64,000 nt of DNA, from contig NC_058193.1 in the NCBI RefSeq assembly GCF_907165205.1, positions 21,403,521 to 21,467,520 of the forward strand, written 5' to 3'. This stretch comes from Coccinella septempunctata. Taxonomy: Eukaryota > Arthropoda > Insecta > Coleoptera > Coccinellidae. Position numbers and translations under genes: made by a program. This document shows, one piece after another, positions 36,301 to 47,653 of the stretch. The stretch's first letter is position 1. The number at the start of each line of letters is the position of its first letter. The notes under the pieces are model-generated. The model was not told the origin of the DNA. It was given only the letters and a program-made list of their open reading frames with translations, and made no database searches.

Positions 36301-39300
36301 AATTTGCTCTTGTCCTTCATATCGTTCTGTATAGTCGGAAATGTGGATGCTCCACCGAAAGCGAACAGTAGCGCTCCAAAACCTAGGAAGAATTCTTCGA
36401 AACCGAATTGGGTGTGCTGAACTCTTTTCAAATCCGTAGCGTCACTGATCATTTGTGTAAAGAATAAAATACAGGCTCCTGATGTTGTCACAACTGCTCC
36501 AATACCTACAAAACTTCACAATCTAGGATAAGAAAAAGAAAACGAATGGATAAAGTATCTAATCAAGTATTTAGAAGGGATGACCACAAAGAATTTTGAT
36601 TTATCGGTACGTCAAGTGATGAAATCAATTCTTTTAAAATTCTTTTCCAATGAATTTTTTTAACTTTTCCTATTTAAATGTTCAATTATTTCTCGAGTTT
36701 TTTATTTGATACATAACTTTTTACAATGGCTAGATATGCGTTTTTGAAAAAAAATATCGAATAATATTTAAGTATAAAACAAACACTAATCAAATTATTT
36801 CATGTGAATGTTTTTATAAATTTGCACAAGGACACCTATTTAATGTCCTTACCTGGTCTACTTTCGAAAGAAGTATTTATTCTTATTTCAATACCTGTAC
36901 TGCAACATTCAATTGGATACATCTTTAATTTTCTTCACGATTTTTGGTGAAATTTATGTAAACCTTTGTGTGTGAAATTTGAGTGCATTCTTGTTGTATT
37001 GTATAATTTACCTAAAATGTTTTGGTGATCCGAACCACATGAGAGGAGTTACGAATGCAGCCATGAATAAAAAGTATGTGCAGGAAGTTATGGTAGGCAA
37101 GAAATCTCCAAAAATTTCCTGGAAGATTTGTGCCGCCAGAAGTAAATTCACCGTTCCTGCTCCGAACAAAGTTATTCTTATAGCTGTGGTCACAATTGAA
37201 CTGAAAATAATATTCATCAAAAAATACGACACTCGTTTTATAACGATAACGATATATGTACCTCGCTAAAGGTCCCATTGCTACGTTTGCTATAGCCGGA
37301 TAAGGGTTCCTCACATGTGCTCTATACTCCGGATATCTCTCCTCAACAATTTCCCAACATTTTCCTAGCTTCACGCCGCTGTATGCGGCATTGAAGGCAA
37401 GAATTGGAAGGAGAATCAGACCCACCCATCCTGAAAAAATTTGAATCGGAAATTTTCACGACGATAATAATTATTTTCCTAACAAGTGCGGAAAGTGGCA
37501 CTTGCCCGCACGAAACTGCCTTTGCTCGAACGATGCGAAGCATTTGCGTGCATTGGGTTGTCAGAAAAATAGTGCTATAAATGAGGATTTTTCAATTGAA
37601 TTATTTTTGCTGTGACGTTGAATCTATTATCGTCCATAACGCCAATGTATGTTTTTCCAGATTTCGGTGCTTAAAATATGTCGGAATAGGTATGGATCAC
37701 CCTGATATTATCACTGTATGTTAACTAAAATGTTTTCGTCAAAAATTATGAGAATAATGTCTGTAGGAACTCGTCAACAAATAGAGAATTTATGCAATTT
37801 TTGCTCATTTATGCCATAACGCATACCATATGGAGAGACGACATAGGGTTTTGCAGCAAAAGGCAAGATCCCAACTCAGATTTAAATCGTATTTTTATTT
37901 GTTTGTTATTTGTAATGTGGACGGACATACCTACCTCTAACATGAACAAACATTTAGAGCCAATGTCTCTATGTTTTGCGGTTTTTTTGCCCTCCTTAAT
38001 TCACTTCAATTTGTTTGAATTTTAATCTTAGTTTGAGTTAGGCAGAGTTTACCAACGTTTTTGTTCATTTAATCATAGCCATCGAAATGTATCATTTTAA
38101 CTCGGGCAAAGAAAATATAAAGATAGCTATATATAACTCATGAAAAAAAAATAAAAAATTTTTTCATTGACGGTTGACGGTAATATGTATAAAATTTGAC
38201 CCAAATCCAATGACACTTGACACTCTCAAAGTTCATTTTTAATATGTCTCATACCTTTCCATATTTTGTTTATTGATCAGAAACATCTGAAATTTTCGAA
38301 AATGGAAAAAGCTTTTTCCGATCTTTCTGTGTTTCTGAAGAACCACACATTTCATGGTTTTTATGAGTTGTGTTCTAGTTTGTAAACATGAATAAATAAT
38401 GCAAGTCCATGCAGCTTAGAAACAACAAGCATATTATTATATTCACCTCACCAATAAAGGATCAGCTTTTTCTTTAAAAGATCATTTATAGCTTAATAAT
38501 AATTTCAGTATTTATATACAGTACGCGTCAAAATTATGGAACAAATTCATTTTCTCAGAAGAAAAATTTTTGGCAACAAAATCCTGAAACAAGTCAATTT
38601 TTGTTTCATTTTTACCAAATTTTTATGGATTTTTGAAGGATTTTTGGTTCTTTCTGTGCCTCCCATCAACCCTCCAAATTGTTTTTTAATAGGGAAAGTG
38701 GGACATGTGGTACTTTTTTGGTAAGGTCTTTGTATCTTCTTTACAGGCGTGCTGAAATTTTCAAGAAATTTTGTTTTTTTATTAGTTAGTTCAAAGAGGT
38801 TTTCAGTATGTATACTTTGTTGTCCTGGCTCATTTACGACGATGGTACCTGATGAAATTTGTCACCTAATGAAAATTGCATTGTCAAAAATCTTTCTTTG
38901 ACAATTCAAAGAAAGATTTTTGAAACATTTTATCGAAAAGTTTCAACTTCAGTAGAAACGTACTAATAACATACCTACTTAAGATCATAGCGCAGTGTTT
39001 CACACATTCTAATTTTTCACGTGAGTGGGTTGAAAGTTGTGCATGAACAAAACTGTAATGGTCGACTTTCATTCGGTGACAAATTTCATCAGATACCATC
39101 GTCTCAAATAAATGGGCCATGGCAAAAAGCACATACTGAAAAACTCTTTGATCTAACTAAATTAAAAAAAAAAAAATTCTTGAAAATTTCTGCACGCCTG
39201 TAAAGAAGATACAAAGACCTTGCCAAAAAAGTACCACATGACTCACATTCCTTACTTAAAAAATTTGAGGGTTGATGGGGATGGCACAGGGTGCAACAAA

Positions 39301-41174
39301 AATGCATACAAATTTGGTAAAAGTGAAACAAAAATTGACAAGTTTCAGGATTTTATCGCCAAATGTTTTTCTTCTGAGAAAATGAATTTGATCCATAATT
39401 TTGACGTGCACAGGGCCGCCGCCAGACTTTTTGCCGCCCCGGCAAAAAAAATTTCGCCGCCCCCGCAAAATGATATTTTGCCACCTTGCTGTGATTATAT
39501 TGAGTTCAAGTACATCATTCTTTATGGAATAACGTGTAGAGCATGTTCAAAATGTAGATATTCAGAGATAATAATTGGATATGCCTTAGTAAATGTTGAA
39601 ATAAAAAAAAAAGATAAGAAAAAAGGAATATAAAAGAGTGGGTTATATATTCACTAACTACGCCGGCGCCGGTTTCATACAGTAAAATACATACAGTGAA
39701 ACGTTTGAAAAATACAGATATATAGAACAGACCTTCAATATGATTCAATTTGAAATTCTAAACTCCCCAGAAAAAGAGATATGAAAATGAGGTATAAAAA
39801 TCTTCAACAGTCTCAATTCGTATAAACATGATATACTATTGTAAAAGCTTGATAGGTACTCTTGCTTCTCAAGTATTTTAAATCCCTCCCAGAAATCAAC
39901 ATTTCGAATTTGGATTGGCTAACAGAATATAAAAATTATTTCTGAATTATCCTGAAAGTTGTCCCAAATCCCAAAAACTATACAGTCCGTGACGTTTATC
40001 AAAAAGACCGACTGGCAAGAGAACAAAAGCTCAAGAAAAGGGACAGTGCACTGTCCCTTTTCACTCATGAGTGACCGCTGCGGTGTAGATATTTGCAGGC
40101 TGACTTTGATACTTATTTATGAGTAGAATATGCGGCATCTTTGATCGTTTTCCATCTGGCGGTATTCCCCTTGTTTCTGGTTTAAATGCGTTTTTATACT
40201 TTGAGAACATATCTGAATTGTTTGGTGGTCAAGCGCAAAAAGCCGCCTTTTCGATTTCACTCCAATAATTAATAATGTTCGTCTTTTCGATTTTGAAGAA
40301 AAAAAAATTTTTTGCGAAAAAATTTGTATCGTTTCATCAACTGATTTGCCGCCCTCAGAATGTGCTGCCCCGGCAGGGTGCCCGGTTTGCCGGTCCTGAT
40401 GGCGACCCTGGACGCGCACTGTATATAAATACTGAAATTATTATTAAGCTATAAAGGATCTATTTAAGAAAAAGCTTATCCATTATTATTGGTGAGGTGA
40501 ATATAATATGCTTGTTGTTGCTAAGCTGCATGGACTTGCATTATTTATTCAATCTTTTGACCCATAAAAACTATGAAATACGGGGTTCTTCAGAAAGATC
40601 GGAAATTTTTTTCCATTTTCGAAAATTTCAGATGTTTCTGATCAATAAACAAGATATGGAAAGATTGGAAAGGTATGAGACGGAATACCAATGAACTTTG
40701 AAAGTCTCAAGTGTCATTGGATTTGGGTCAAATTCAATACATATAAAACCGTCAACCGATAGGTCTTGTATAGAATCTTGTTGAGTGAACAATTAGAATT
40801 AATGTTATAGGGGGAATTAAATGATTAATATTCCTACGAGAATCGCATAATTATCAAATTTCAATGAAATAGGTAGAGTTCGCTTATTAACACTGTCAAC
40901 AATTTCCGGTTCAATAGATAAACCTAACCTACCTGTGTTAACCAAAGCTTTGGGTAAGGCTAATACCCCACATCCTGCCATTTCACCAACAATAAAGATG
41001 AAAGTTCCCACCACCGTAAGCCCATTTTTAGCCAAGCTTATTTTCTACTTGAAAATACAGAGTTAGGAAAGAAAATCATTTCAAAATGATACTCACTCTT
41101 AACCTCTCAGCTTTCGAAATACTACTCTCTTCGTCTATTTCTAATTCATTTTTTATCGCACCGTAACCGCTCAT
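33335..41174 (-). CDS. Amino-acid transporter, Aa_trans (AAAP) family, complete 8-exon gene
   Basis: Coding exons, 5' to 3': 41174-41097, 41044-40933, 37430-37262, 37200-37012, 36513-36272, 35600-35394, 34640-34448, 33473-33335. All introns have GT/AG ends, the phases fit, and the sum is 1329 nt (442 aa plus TAA). The start MSGYGAIKNELEIDEESSIS has a purine at -3. An acidic cytosolic N-terminus of ~35 residues leads to TM1 with VGTFIFIVGEMAGCGVLALP, the conserved substrate/ion-binding helix of this family, then CWEIVEERYPEYR after TM2. Later helices include FGGASTFPTIQ and LYFPIAIGGYLIFGD. About 11 membrane helices and ~440 aa are normal for the family (SLC32/36/38-like, H+- or Na+-coupled amino-acid carriers of plasma membrane or lysosome). 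Substrate and membrane cannot be told from sequence. The 3.5-kb second intron hosts a foldback element split by a hAT; the last intron hosts a palindromic MITE. No inactivating change is seen. Confidence 0.92.
33723..33950. repeat. Palindromic MITE in the last intron of the transporter
   Basis: The tip gaattggacagcccatgaac continues cggacgctacag-ttttctactac and is mirrored at the right end (gtagtagaaaactgtagcg ... gggctgtccaattc). The pairing extends inward through tttacgtaaatcccattttc, so nearly the whole 228 bp folds as one hairpin. In the pre-mRNA it would form long double-stranded RNA. Confidence 0.8.
38171..40758. repeat. Long foldback element (~730-bp arms) in transporter intron 2, split by a hAT
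   Basis: The outer tips are cggttgacgg and its reverse complement ccgtcaaccg (40749-40758). The left arm 38171-38890 is mirrored by the right arm 39050-39410 plus 40411-40758. Matching landmarks include atgacacttga / tcaagtgtcat, atttatatacagtacgcgtc / gcgcactgtatataaat, and aattatggaacaaattcatt / aatttgatccataatt. The centre has a perfect 17-bp stem hairpin (38885-38922). Removing the hAT insertion (39411-40410) and one target copy restores a continuous arm. The element without it is ~1.6 kb. An inner tip (cagtacgcgtcaaaattatgg) looks like a Tc1-type terminus, so this may itself be a nested pair of families. Confidence 0.82.
39411..40410. mobile_element. Non-autonomous hAT-type element, exactly 1000 bp
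   Basis: It begins CAGGGCCGCCGCCAG and ends (reversed) CAGGGTCGCCATCAG, matching at 12 of 15 positions. It is flanked by 8-bp direct copies gacgtgca (39403-39410) and gacgcgca (40411-40418) with one mismatch. It was inserted into the right arm of the foldback at 38171-40758. G/C-rich subterminal blocks (gccgccccggc) occur at both ends. Inside is a perfect 28-nt palindrome centred on GTGCAC (40035-40062). No transposase frame is present. Confidence 0.85.
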
Positions 41175-41867
41175 TTCTTTTATCGTTATCTGGTTACTGT
41201 TTTTACCGATTCTTCACACATTAAGGACACTTCTTCTGGTAATTTGCATCTCTCAATAATGCGATTGAGTGGCAGCAGAAGATTATTTAGTTCAGATTCG
41301 TGAAACACGTGTTGAAATTTTATCGACCTCTTATCTCTCAATTATTTTCCATGTTTATTTTCTAGAAAACGAATGACTTACTAATATAGGTTATTACTGG
41401 GGGGACTCTAAATATGTTATTTTGTTTAACTTACTGATTAATCGTTTGCGCATTCTTGTTCTGAATATTTTTAGGTGACGCTTACTTCGTAAGCGATGAA
41501 TATGGATTAAGCTGATATTGGTGTAGAATCGAATTATTTCACTCAATTAACACCTAACATCAACATGTTTATCATGTGAGATACAAATTGTGAAATCTGA
41601 TAAGAAACCACAAACCGAATGTAGAACTGTTTCCTCGAAGCATTGGGTGTACGATATAAGTTTGGTGGAATAGGACTTCCCTAAATAGAATTTTGACTTT
41701 CAATTGTGATTTTCGTGAATTGCCCCCTATCTCCCCGTATATTCAGAGTAGCATCACCGTATTTTTTTTGCCATTTCGCCCGATAGAATGTCCACTAAAT
41801 TTAATTTCTGTCAGTTTTCTAGTTTCTAAGAAAAAATAAAGTTGCTTTTCTGGTGCCATCTTGAGGA

Positions 41868-41963
41868 GGATATATCCACAGATTACAGATTGTAATTTTG
41901 GAGCAGCCCCTTCTTAGATATATCCACACAGATTACAGATTGTAATCTGTGGATATATCTAAG
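41868..41963. repeat. Direct plus inverted copies of a ccacagattacagattg motif
   Basis: The string ggatatatccacagattaca is present at about 41869. A second copy (agatatatccacacagattac) follows about 48 bp later, immediately joined to its own reverse complement (gtaatctgtggatatatct), forming a stem of about 23 bp. A perfect 16-bp part is CTTAGATATATCCACA / TGTGGATATATCTAAG. It lies upstream of the transporter. Confidence 0.65.
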
Positions 41964-42967
41964 AAATATACAATTTTGTGTGGAAGACCCACACCAATTT
42001 TGACAAAAAAGAATCCATTTAATCTTTTCTCAACTATTCATTCACACACCCTGAATAGAATATTTTTTACTCAATCGTAATCAACCGGTTTTTTATAAAT
42101 GTTTAGATTAGTAAGAACATTTCAGGTACCTTTCATAGTACATTAAATTTTACTGTGTCCACTTGCGTCACGTAAGGTATGGGACATTACAGCAAAGGAT
42201 CTTAAAAAACTTAACAAACCAATTACAATTTATAATTATAGATGAACACCGATTGTTACTATAGGTCTGTCATTGCTTGATTGCTGGATCAAATTATATG
42301 AATGGATTTTAAACTGAACTGTCCAAGTGATAAGTGGGAGGAAAAGGAGATACATTTGAACGAAAATTGGATAAAGAAAGAGTGTAACATGAATTTAAAT
42401 CTGAACTGGGAATATTGGTGGATCAGGTATTGGACTCGACGGTTTGTCTGTTCTGCTACCATGAAATATCTCTGCAGAAATTGCTGGCAAAAACAAAATC
42501 AGCATTGTAATGTTTAGGTATAAACTCTAATAACTGTTTGAAAAGAAACATCTAGTCCGATATTTTGGAGATGAAATTCGAGATATTACCGTACCTATAC
42601 ATTCTAGTTGAGCTTAGTTATATACCTAAACTCTAAACTCGCATTTTGTTGAATCCTGATAACCGGAATCAAAAAAGTTCGAAAACCAAAAGCTAAAGTA
42701 AATGGAAGCTGTAGGCTGAGAATATTTTTTGCCTTGTTCGATAAAAAACCACTGAATACTGAATGTTTCTCTTTAAAGAACATCATAAAAGATATCATCT
42801 ATCTTTCCCAAAACCCAAAACGCATTCATTAATTCTTTTTGTTGGTATTTTCTTATTGCAAAAAAGTGAATATTGAAAATTCCCCTAAGCATAGCACCAA
42901 AAATTAAAAAAAACTAGAATACTCAATTTTGAAAAACTGTATCAGAGAATGTTCCAATATGAGCAAC

Positions 42968-43574
42968 CTACGTTTTCCCCCTCGGCGGAGTTGAGCATAA
43001 GTATATTGAGGCTAAAATGTGTCCCCTCTTTAGGGGTGGGGTGTTTTCCATTGGCGTAGCCTGGGGGGGGTTACTTGCCCCCCTCCACCAAGCGTCAAGA
43101 AGCTAACTGATTTTGTTATAGTTAAACCTTAAAAAATGCCTCCGGAACTACATTCATCAAGCATGCAGTTATGTGTGCCCACCCCATAATATCATACTGG
43201 GTGCGCGGTGCGCCAATGGTGTTTTCGCCGTATTTCGTATGCCCAAGCACTTCGATAGAAATCACTGTTATCCTTCATAGGTTATTTTAGAAGATAGTTA
43301 TACAAATTTTTTGTTATGTCGAATATTTTTCATTAGTCTAAAAAATTGGACAAGTTTTGAGTAAATATATAACGGTAACAGTAAGTCCGAAATACATACT
43401 TGGTCCCATTTGACTAAGAAATTTAATGCTCTACAACATTAATATCTAGCATTCTTTCGAAATTTTCAGTCCTACCAGGAGATATGATCGGAAAACCCCG
43501 AAAACAACTATTTACGGGGGCACATTTTAGCCCCCTCCTACTTATGCGCAACTCGGTTGAGGGGGAAAACCTAG
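42968..43574. repeat. Inverted-repeat element with a nested hAT MITE
   Basis: The left arm (ctacgttttccccctc ... gagttgagcataagta ... gaggctaaaatgtgtcccc) is mirrored on the right (gggggcacattttagccccc ... tacttatgcgcaactc ... gagggggaaaacctag), arms ~75 bp. The 170-bp hAT MITE lies just inside the left arm. Confidence 0.65.
43049..43218. mobile_element. Short hAT-type MITE, 8-bp TSD
   Basis: It begins cattggcgtagcc and ends ggtgcgccaatg, with short inverted tips. Identical 8-bp direct repeats gtgttttc flank it (43041-43048 and 43219-43226). Only 170 bp long, with a run of eight G near the left end and no coding capacity. Confidence 0.82.
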
Positions 43575-43668
43575 AATATTCATATTTCGACATATCTGAA
43601 GCCATTCTGCAATAAACTATTTGGTTGCAATTTTTTCATAATTGAATGCTTATTCTACTGGGCTATTA

Positions 43669-43860
43669 AGCCCGTTTGCAACAGCCGAGAATTCTCTGGA
43701 GAATCCTCTACAAAATTCTCGCAAGAAAACGACAGAGATTATTTTGTACGCAACTGAACAGAGAATTCTACCGAAAGTGCGTATGTAACGGTACATAATT
43801 CAAGGCGCATGAAATCTCGAGTAAATTTTCTAGAGAATTCTCGGCTGTTGCAAACGGCCT
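43669..43860. mobile_element. PIF/Harbinger-like MITE, TTA TSD
   Basis: The tips AGCCCGTTTGCAACAGCCGA and (reversed) AGGCCGTTTGCAACAGCCGA differ at one position and both continue GAATTCTC. TTA flanks both sides (43666-43668 and 43861-43863), the preferred Harbinger target. The 192-bp body contains several GAGAATTCT palindromes. Confidence 0.8.
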
Positions 43861-44464
43861 TTAGAAGACTTACCAAAACAAAATACTATCAAATGGGTTT
43901 ATACTGATAGATTTTTCGAGTTTACATTGAATTACATCGAATTTATTTATATGTTGACGATGATGTATGATAATCTATTTCTCTTCTCAGTTGTTTTGAA
44001 CCTTACAGCCGGTAGTAGAAATTACTTTATTGCATGTATTTTTCACTCTACATTACGTTAAAATTTCTGGAGATGTTTCAAAGGTAGGTAAGTATTTATC
44101 GACAACATACGAAATTTGTTCGGCAAGTTTTGTTGCACCTTGGGACAGTTGTGTTTTCCGTCCAATCAAAGAGTACCTAAATTATTACTCGTTGTTTAAA
44201 TAGTATAAATATTTAGGACACCTTTGGAAGGTAGAGCACTACTACTTGGGCTCTTTCTTAGGTGTTAGTTTTTCGTAATTCTGCATAAAACAGCCATTAT
44301 ATTGAAAATTTGTCTGAATGGCCTAAGCAGCCATCTGAAAGAAAAAGATGATCCTCAGTTATGTAATATTATCGGATGACAATGAAAAAAGTTGAATAAA
44401 AATCATTATCGTTAAATAATTTATATATATTTCACATTATATTATATTATTCCATCTACTTAAC

Positions 44465-47400
44465 CTAAAGTTCATTATGAATATATTCAGTCGTTACTTT
44501 CACTTCCCCTTCGTGAAAATCACTGCAGGCTGGTTTGAAATATTTCTGGAAATAAAAAATGTAATAGTTATTTTGTCATTCAAGTAAGGTGGTTGATTAT
44601 ATATACAGCATCAACGTCGAGTTTTACAAAGCTTGATCGGACAATCACCGCTTGAATAACGGATCCATCTCTATGTTTTTTTGATCGATTGTCGATTGTT
44701 CAGTTCCAAATAAATAGAATATCACTCTTAAAATGAATTAAAATTAATTTGCCCCCATTTATCGATTTTTATTTGCAATTCTTTCAGTATTTCAGTCATC
44801 AGTTAAATTTGAGGTAAAACATATAAAAATTTCATTGAAGCAAAATCCTTCATTTATTCCTCCAAAAATGAACTTCTGGGCACAATATTGGCCATGAAAA
44901 ACAAAAATTTAAACCCTCTTGAAATTTTTGCACATTTCATGCCAGAAAGGTTCTGAAAAACTGCAAAAAAATCAAAGTGTCCCAATCCCTGCTTTGCTCA
45001 AAAACTTTCGGAGATAAATTGTTAAAGAATGTTCCTATAATATCTGTTTTTAGTGGTTTTACATCGATTAATTTTTGAGATTTAACTTATAAAAACAATT
45101 CATATACTTATTGAAGTTGACCTCACATGGAACTTGTTATTGTATTATATTTTACAACGATACTTGATAAACACCCATTGGATGACCAGTTTATTTTGAG
45201 TAGTTATTGAGAGAGTAACGATCTTCAGTACTTCTATCAAGTAACGAAAATTGTATTTATTGGAGAGTCAGATTGAAATGTCTACTTGCTAGTTGTCTTG
45301 CTCGAACTTCGTAGTGGTCAATAGATTTTTCTTCTTCTCATTATTCCCAGAAAGAACGTTATATTTATGGGAATATACTCACTACTTATTTTATTATTTT
45401 ACTTTTCAGGTTACTTCATATTTCATTATATTGGTGCATAAATATATCCACAATTATAAGAAAATCGATCATTTACCTGGCATTGGTCTTCGTACATGAT
45501 GAGATTGAAATATTCCAGCATCGTCGCTTCAGACAATGTACTCAAGGCCCAACTAGCAACAAAGCTTGTACCTTTACTCAGCAGCATTTTGAGACCTGGG
45601 ATGGTAGTCGCACTAGTATCCTTTTGGTTCACCAAACATAACACATACCTGTGAAAAATATCCTTTGGTAAAGATTTCATTCGATTCGAAGAAAGGTATA
45701 TATTGGAGGAGAAGACCTTAGTCCTATTAGCTCGTACTCACCTATCACATTTGGGATTTTTCTTCAAAAACCTGTATGCTCGGTTCACACGAGCAATCGG
45801 TTCTATTATTTCTAAATTGATAGAGTCTGCTAACTTGGCCGAAATGCCTTCTGTGCCTCCTTTAGCTCGGCCTTGTTCTTTGATCAAGCCAAATATGTGC
45901 TGTAAATTGAGAATAAGAACTGAATTCATTGGCAATTTAATTCTGAATATTCTCATGTTTCCTGATAAGAGTATCTACTTAGAAATCTTACATTCCTCAT
46001 TCAAACCTTGATATTCTTCAAAGACGAAGTTTTGAATTCAAGAATTCATCAATGTCGGTATGAATCCGACAAATATATAGCGATACCGATGCCGACTAAC
46101 GATCAAAACAAAATTACTGATTTCGAAGAAAATCGAGTTTCTAATAATTTTTATATTGAAACAAGAAAATGAATTGGCGTGATATTGATATTCTTCCTTA
46201 ACTGGGCAATGGTCCAGCTCAAGAAAATTTTAATTTAATTAGTAAAATATTAACAGATATTGATTTGGTTCAGATTAATCTTAAGAACTTACCACAACAT
46301 ACGAAACCATAGGTTGAACATAATGTTTTGAATTTATTTTGGTGCCCAAATATTTTTCTGCCATAAAGTCCACTAAAGCAGTTGTGCTTTTCACTGGCGC
46401 AACAGGATCGAGTAGAACTGATTTGGGATATCCTTGGTGGGTGAGATAGCTGTTGATCATCAACTGCAATGTGGTGGCATACCTGAAAAAAAATAAAGCG
46501 ATAAAAATAGCGATCATCAATTGAAAACACAACTTGACAGTAGAATTACTGCATATCCAAAAATAAGTTATTTCATAATTTACTTATGTCGCTTACTTTT
46601 CATAAATTTTAGGATCGGAATAATACTCCACGAATTTTCCTATCCTCAGTGTAACCATGTGGATCCAATGCCTCCTGAAGGATAGATTTTCCATCAACTC
46701 TACGAATTTGTCGTAGCTGAATTTTCCGGTTTCATCAGAAAAAATCTTGATGATTTTTTCTGCTCCTATCGTTTTCATGACATTCTTGCCGAATTCGGAA
46801 TTCAGGAAATGGTCGGCCATCAGGTGAAATGTTTCCAAGAGTGGTGGAAAAGACCCTGCATGTTCAGCGTGCCTCTTCTCTCTCTGTTGAGCTTCTGGTC
46901 CATAAATGGAATTGAAGAAGTCAACCGCCAATGGCATTAATCCTGTGAAGAAAGTATTAAGTATATGGGATGACAATGCCGATCACTTTTCAGAGGTTAC
47001 AACGCTTTAGGTAAAAAAAGTTGAGACGAACCTGTTATATGTTCTAGTTTTTCTGCATTTCCAGGCTGACTCAAAACACCACCAACCGTCGATAATACAG
47101 AAAGAACATCCACACCACCCTTTTCTTTGTTTTGTGGGTCCAGGGAATTACCGACCATCCCCACAATTCCAGATAAAACGTCTGTATCTATTCCTCTGGC
47201 ATTTGGACCTACCATGTTACCAAGTCCTTGAAGAACTCGACCTATGAAAGTGCCAATACAATTTATAGTACGAGCCCAGAAGTTTAACCGAACCGCAGAA
47301 AAAATCCACCAATCCAATGAAATATCTTATGTATTCCATCTTACTCAACTCTTAGTACAAGTTTGTACTTTTGTCTTAAAGTCACTCTGCTGCTTACCTA

Positions 47401-47635
47401 AATTGCTAGCTGTTTTTGCACCTTCACCGTCGCCTCCTGAAAGGACACCAGATATGGCACTCCCCATTAAGCCCTGTACCATAGATCCCAAGCCTTCACC
47501 ACCTTGTGATTGGAAGAGTTCTGCTGCCAATTCAGCGAAATTGCTGAAGTCTTCACTGGCATGATCTTCTCCATATATTTGGGGGCATTGCGTTGCCAGC
47601 GTGAGGGAAACGATGACTAGTAATTTGGCTTCCAT
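44465..47635 (-). CDS. Uncharacterised secreted protein, complete gene with 7 coding exons
   Basis: Coding exons 5' to 3': 47635-47398, 47241-47032, 46942-46597, 46482-46293, 45899-45742, 45648-45477, 44545-44465. All introns are GT/AG with consistent phase; the total is 1395 nt (464 aa plus TAG). An acceptor at 47654 (tatttcag) shows that the 5' UTR begins in an upstream exon not located. Residues 1-22 (MEAKLLVIVSLTLATQCPQI...) form a signal peptide. Residues ~45-165 are Gly/Leu/Val-rich with repeated small hydrophobic blocks (GLGSMVQGLMGSAISGVLSG; VLSGIVGMVGNSL). Residues ~165-340 are mainly helical in appearance, with a basic site QREKRH. The mature part has only four cysteines (379, 385, 437, 445), all near the C-terminus, suggesting two disulfides. 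There is no transmembrane helix after the signal. I do not recognise a named family; it looks like a conserved insect secreted protein. No inactivating change is seen. Confidence 0.88.
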
Positions 47636-47653
47636 TTGGTATATGTTATTATT

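Larger units (their letters stand above)
41175..44464. other. Intergenic, transporter to secreted-protein gene
   Basis: The first few hundred bases above 41174 should hold the transporter's 5' UTR and promoter; no clear TATA box stands out. The rest carries the hairpin cluster at 41.9 kb, a palindrome with a nested hAT MITE at about 43.0-43.6 kb and a Harbinger-like MITE. No other exon is recognised. Confidence 0.45.

Noticed and set aside
36979..37269. 96-codon plus-strand frame
   Set aside because: It is the antisense shadow of transporter exon 4 and part of exon 3.
47244..47564. 106-codon plus-strand frame
   Set aside because: Antisense shadow of the first two coding exons of the secreted-protein gene.
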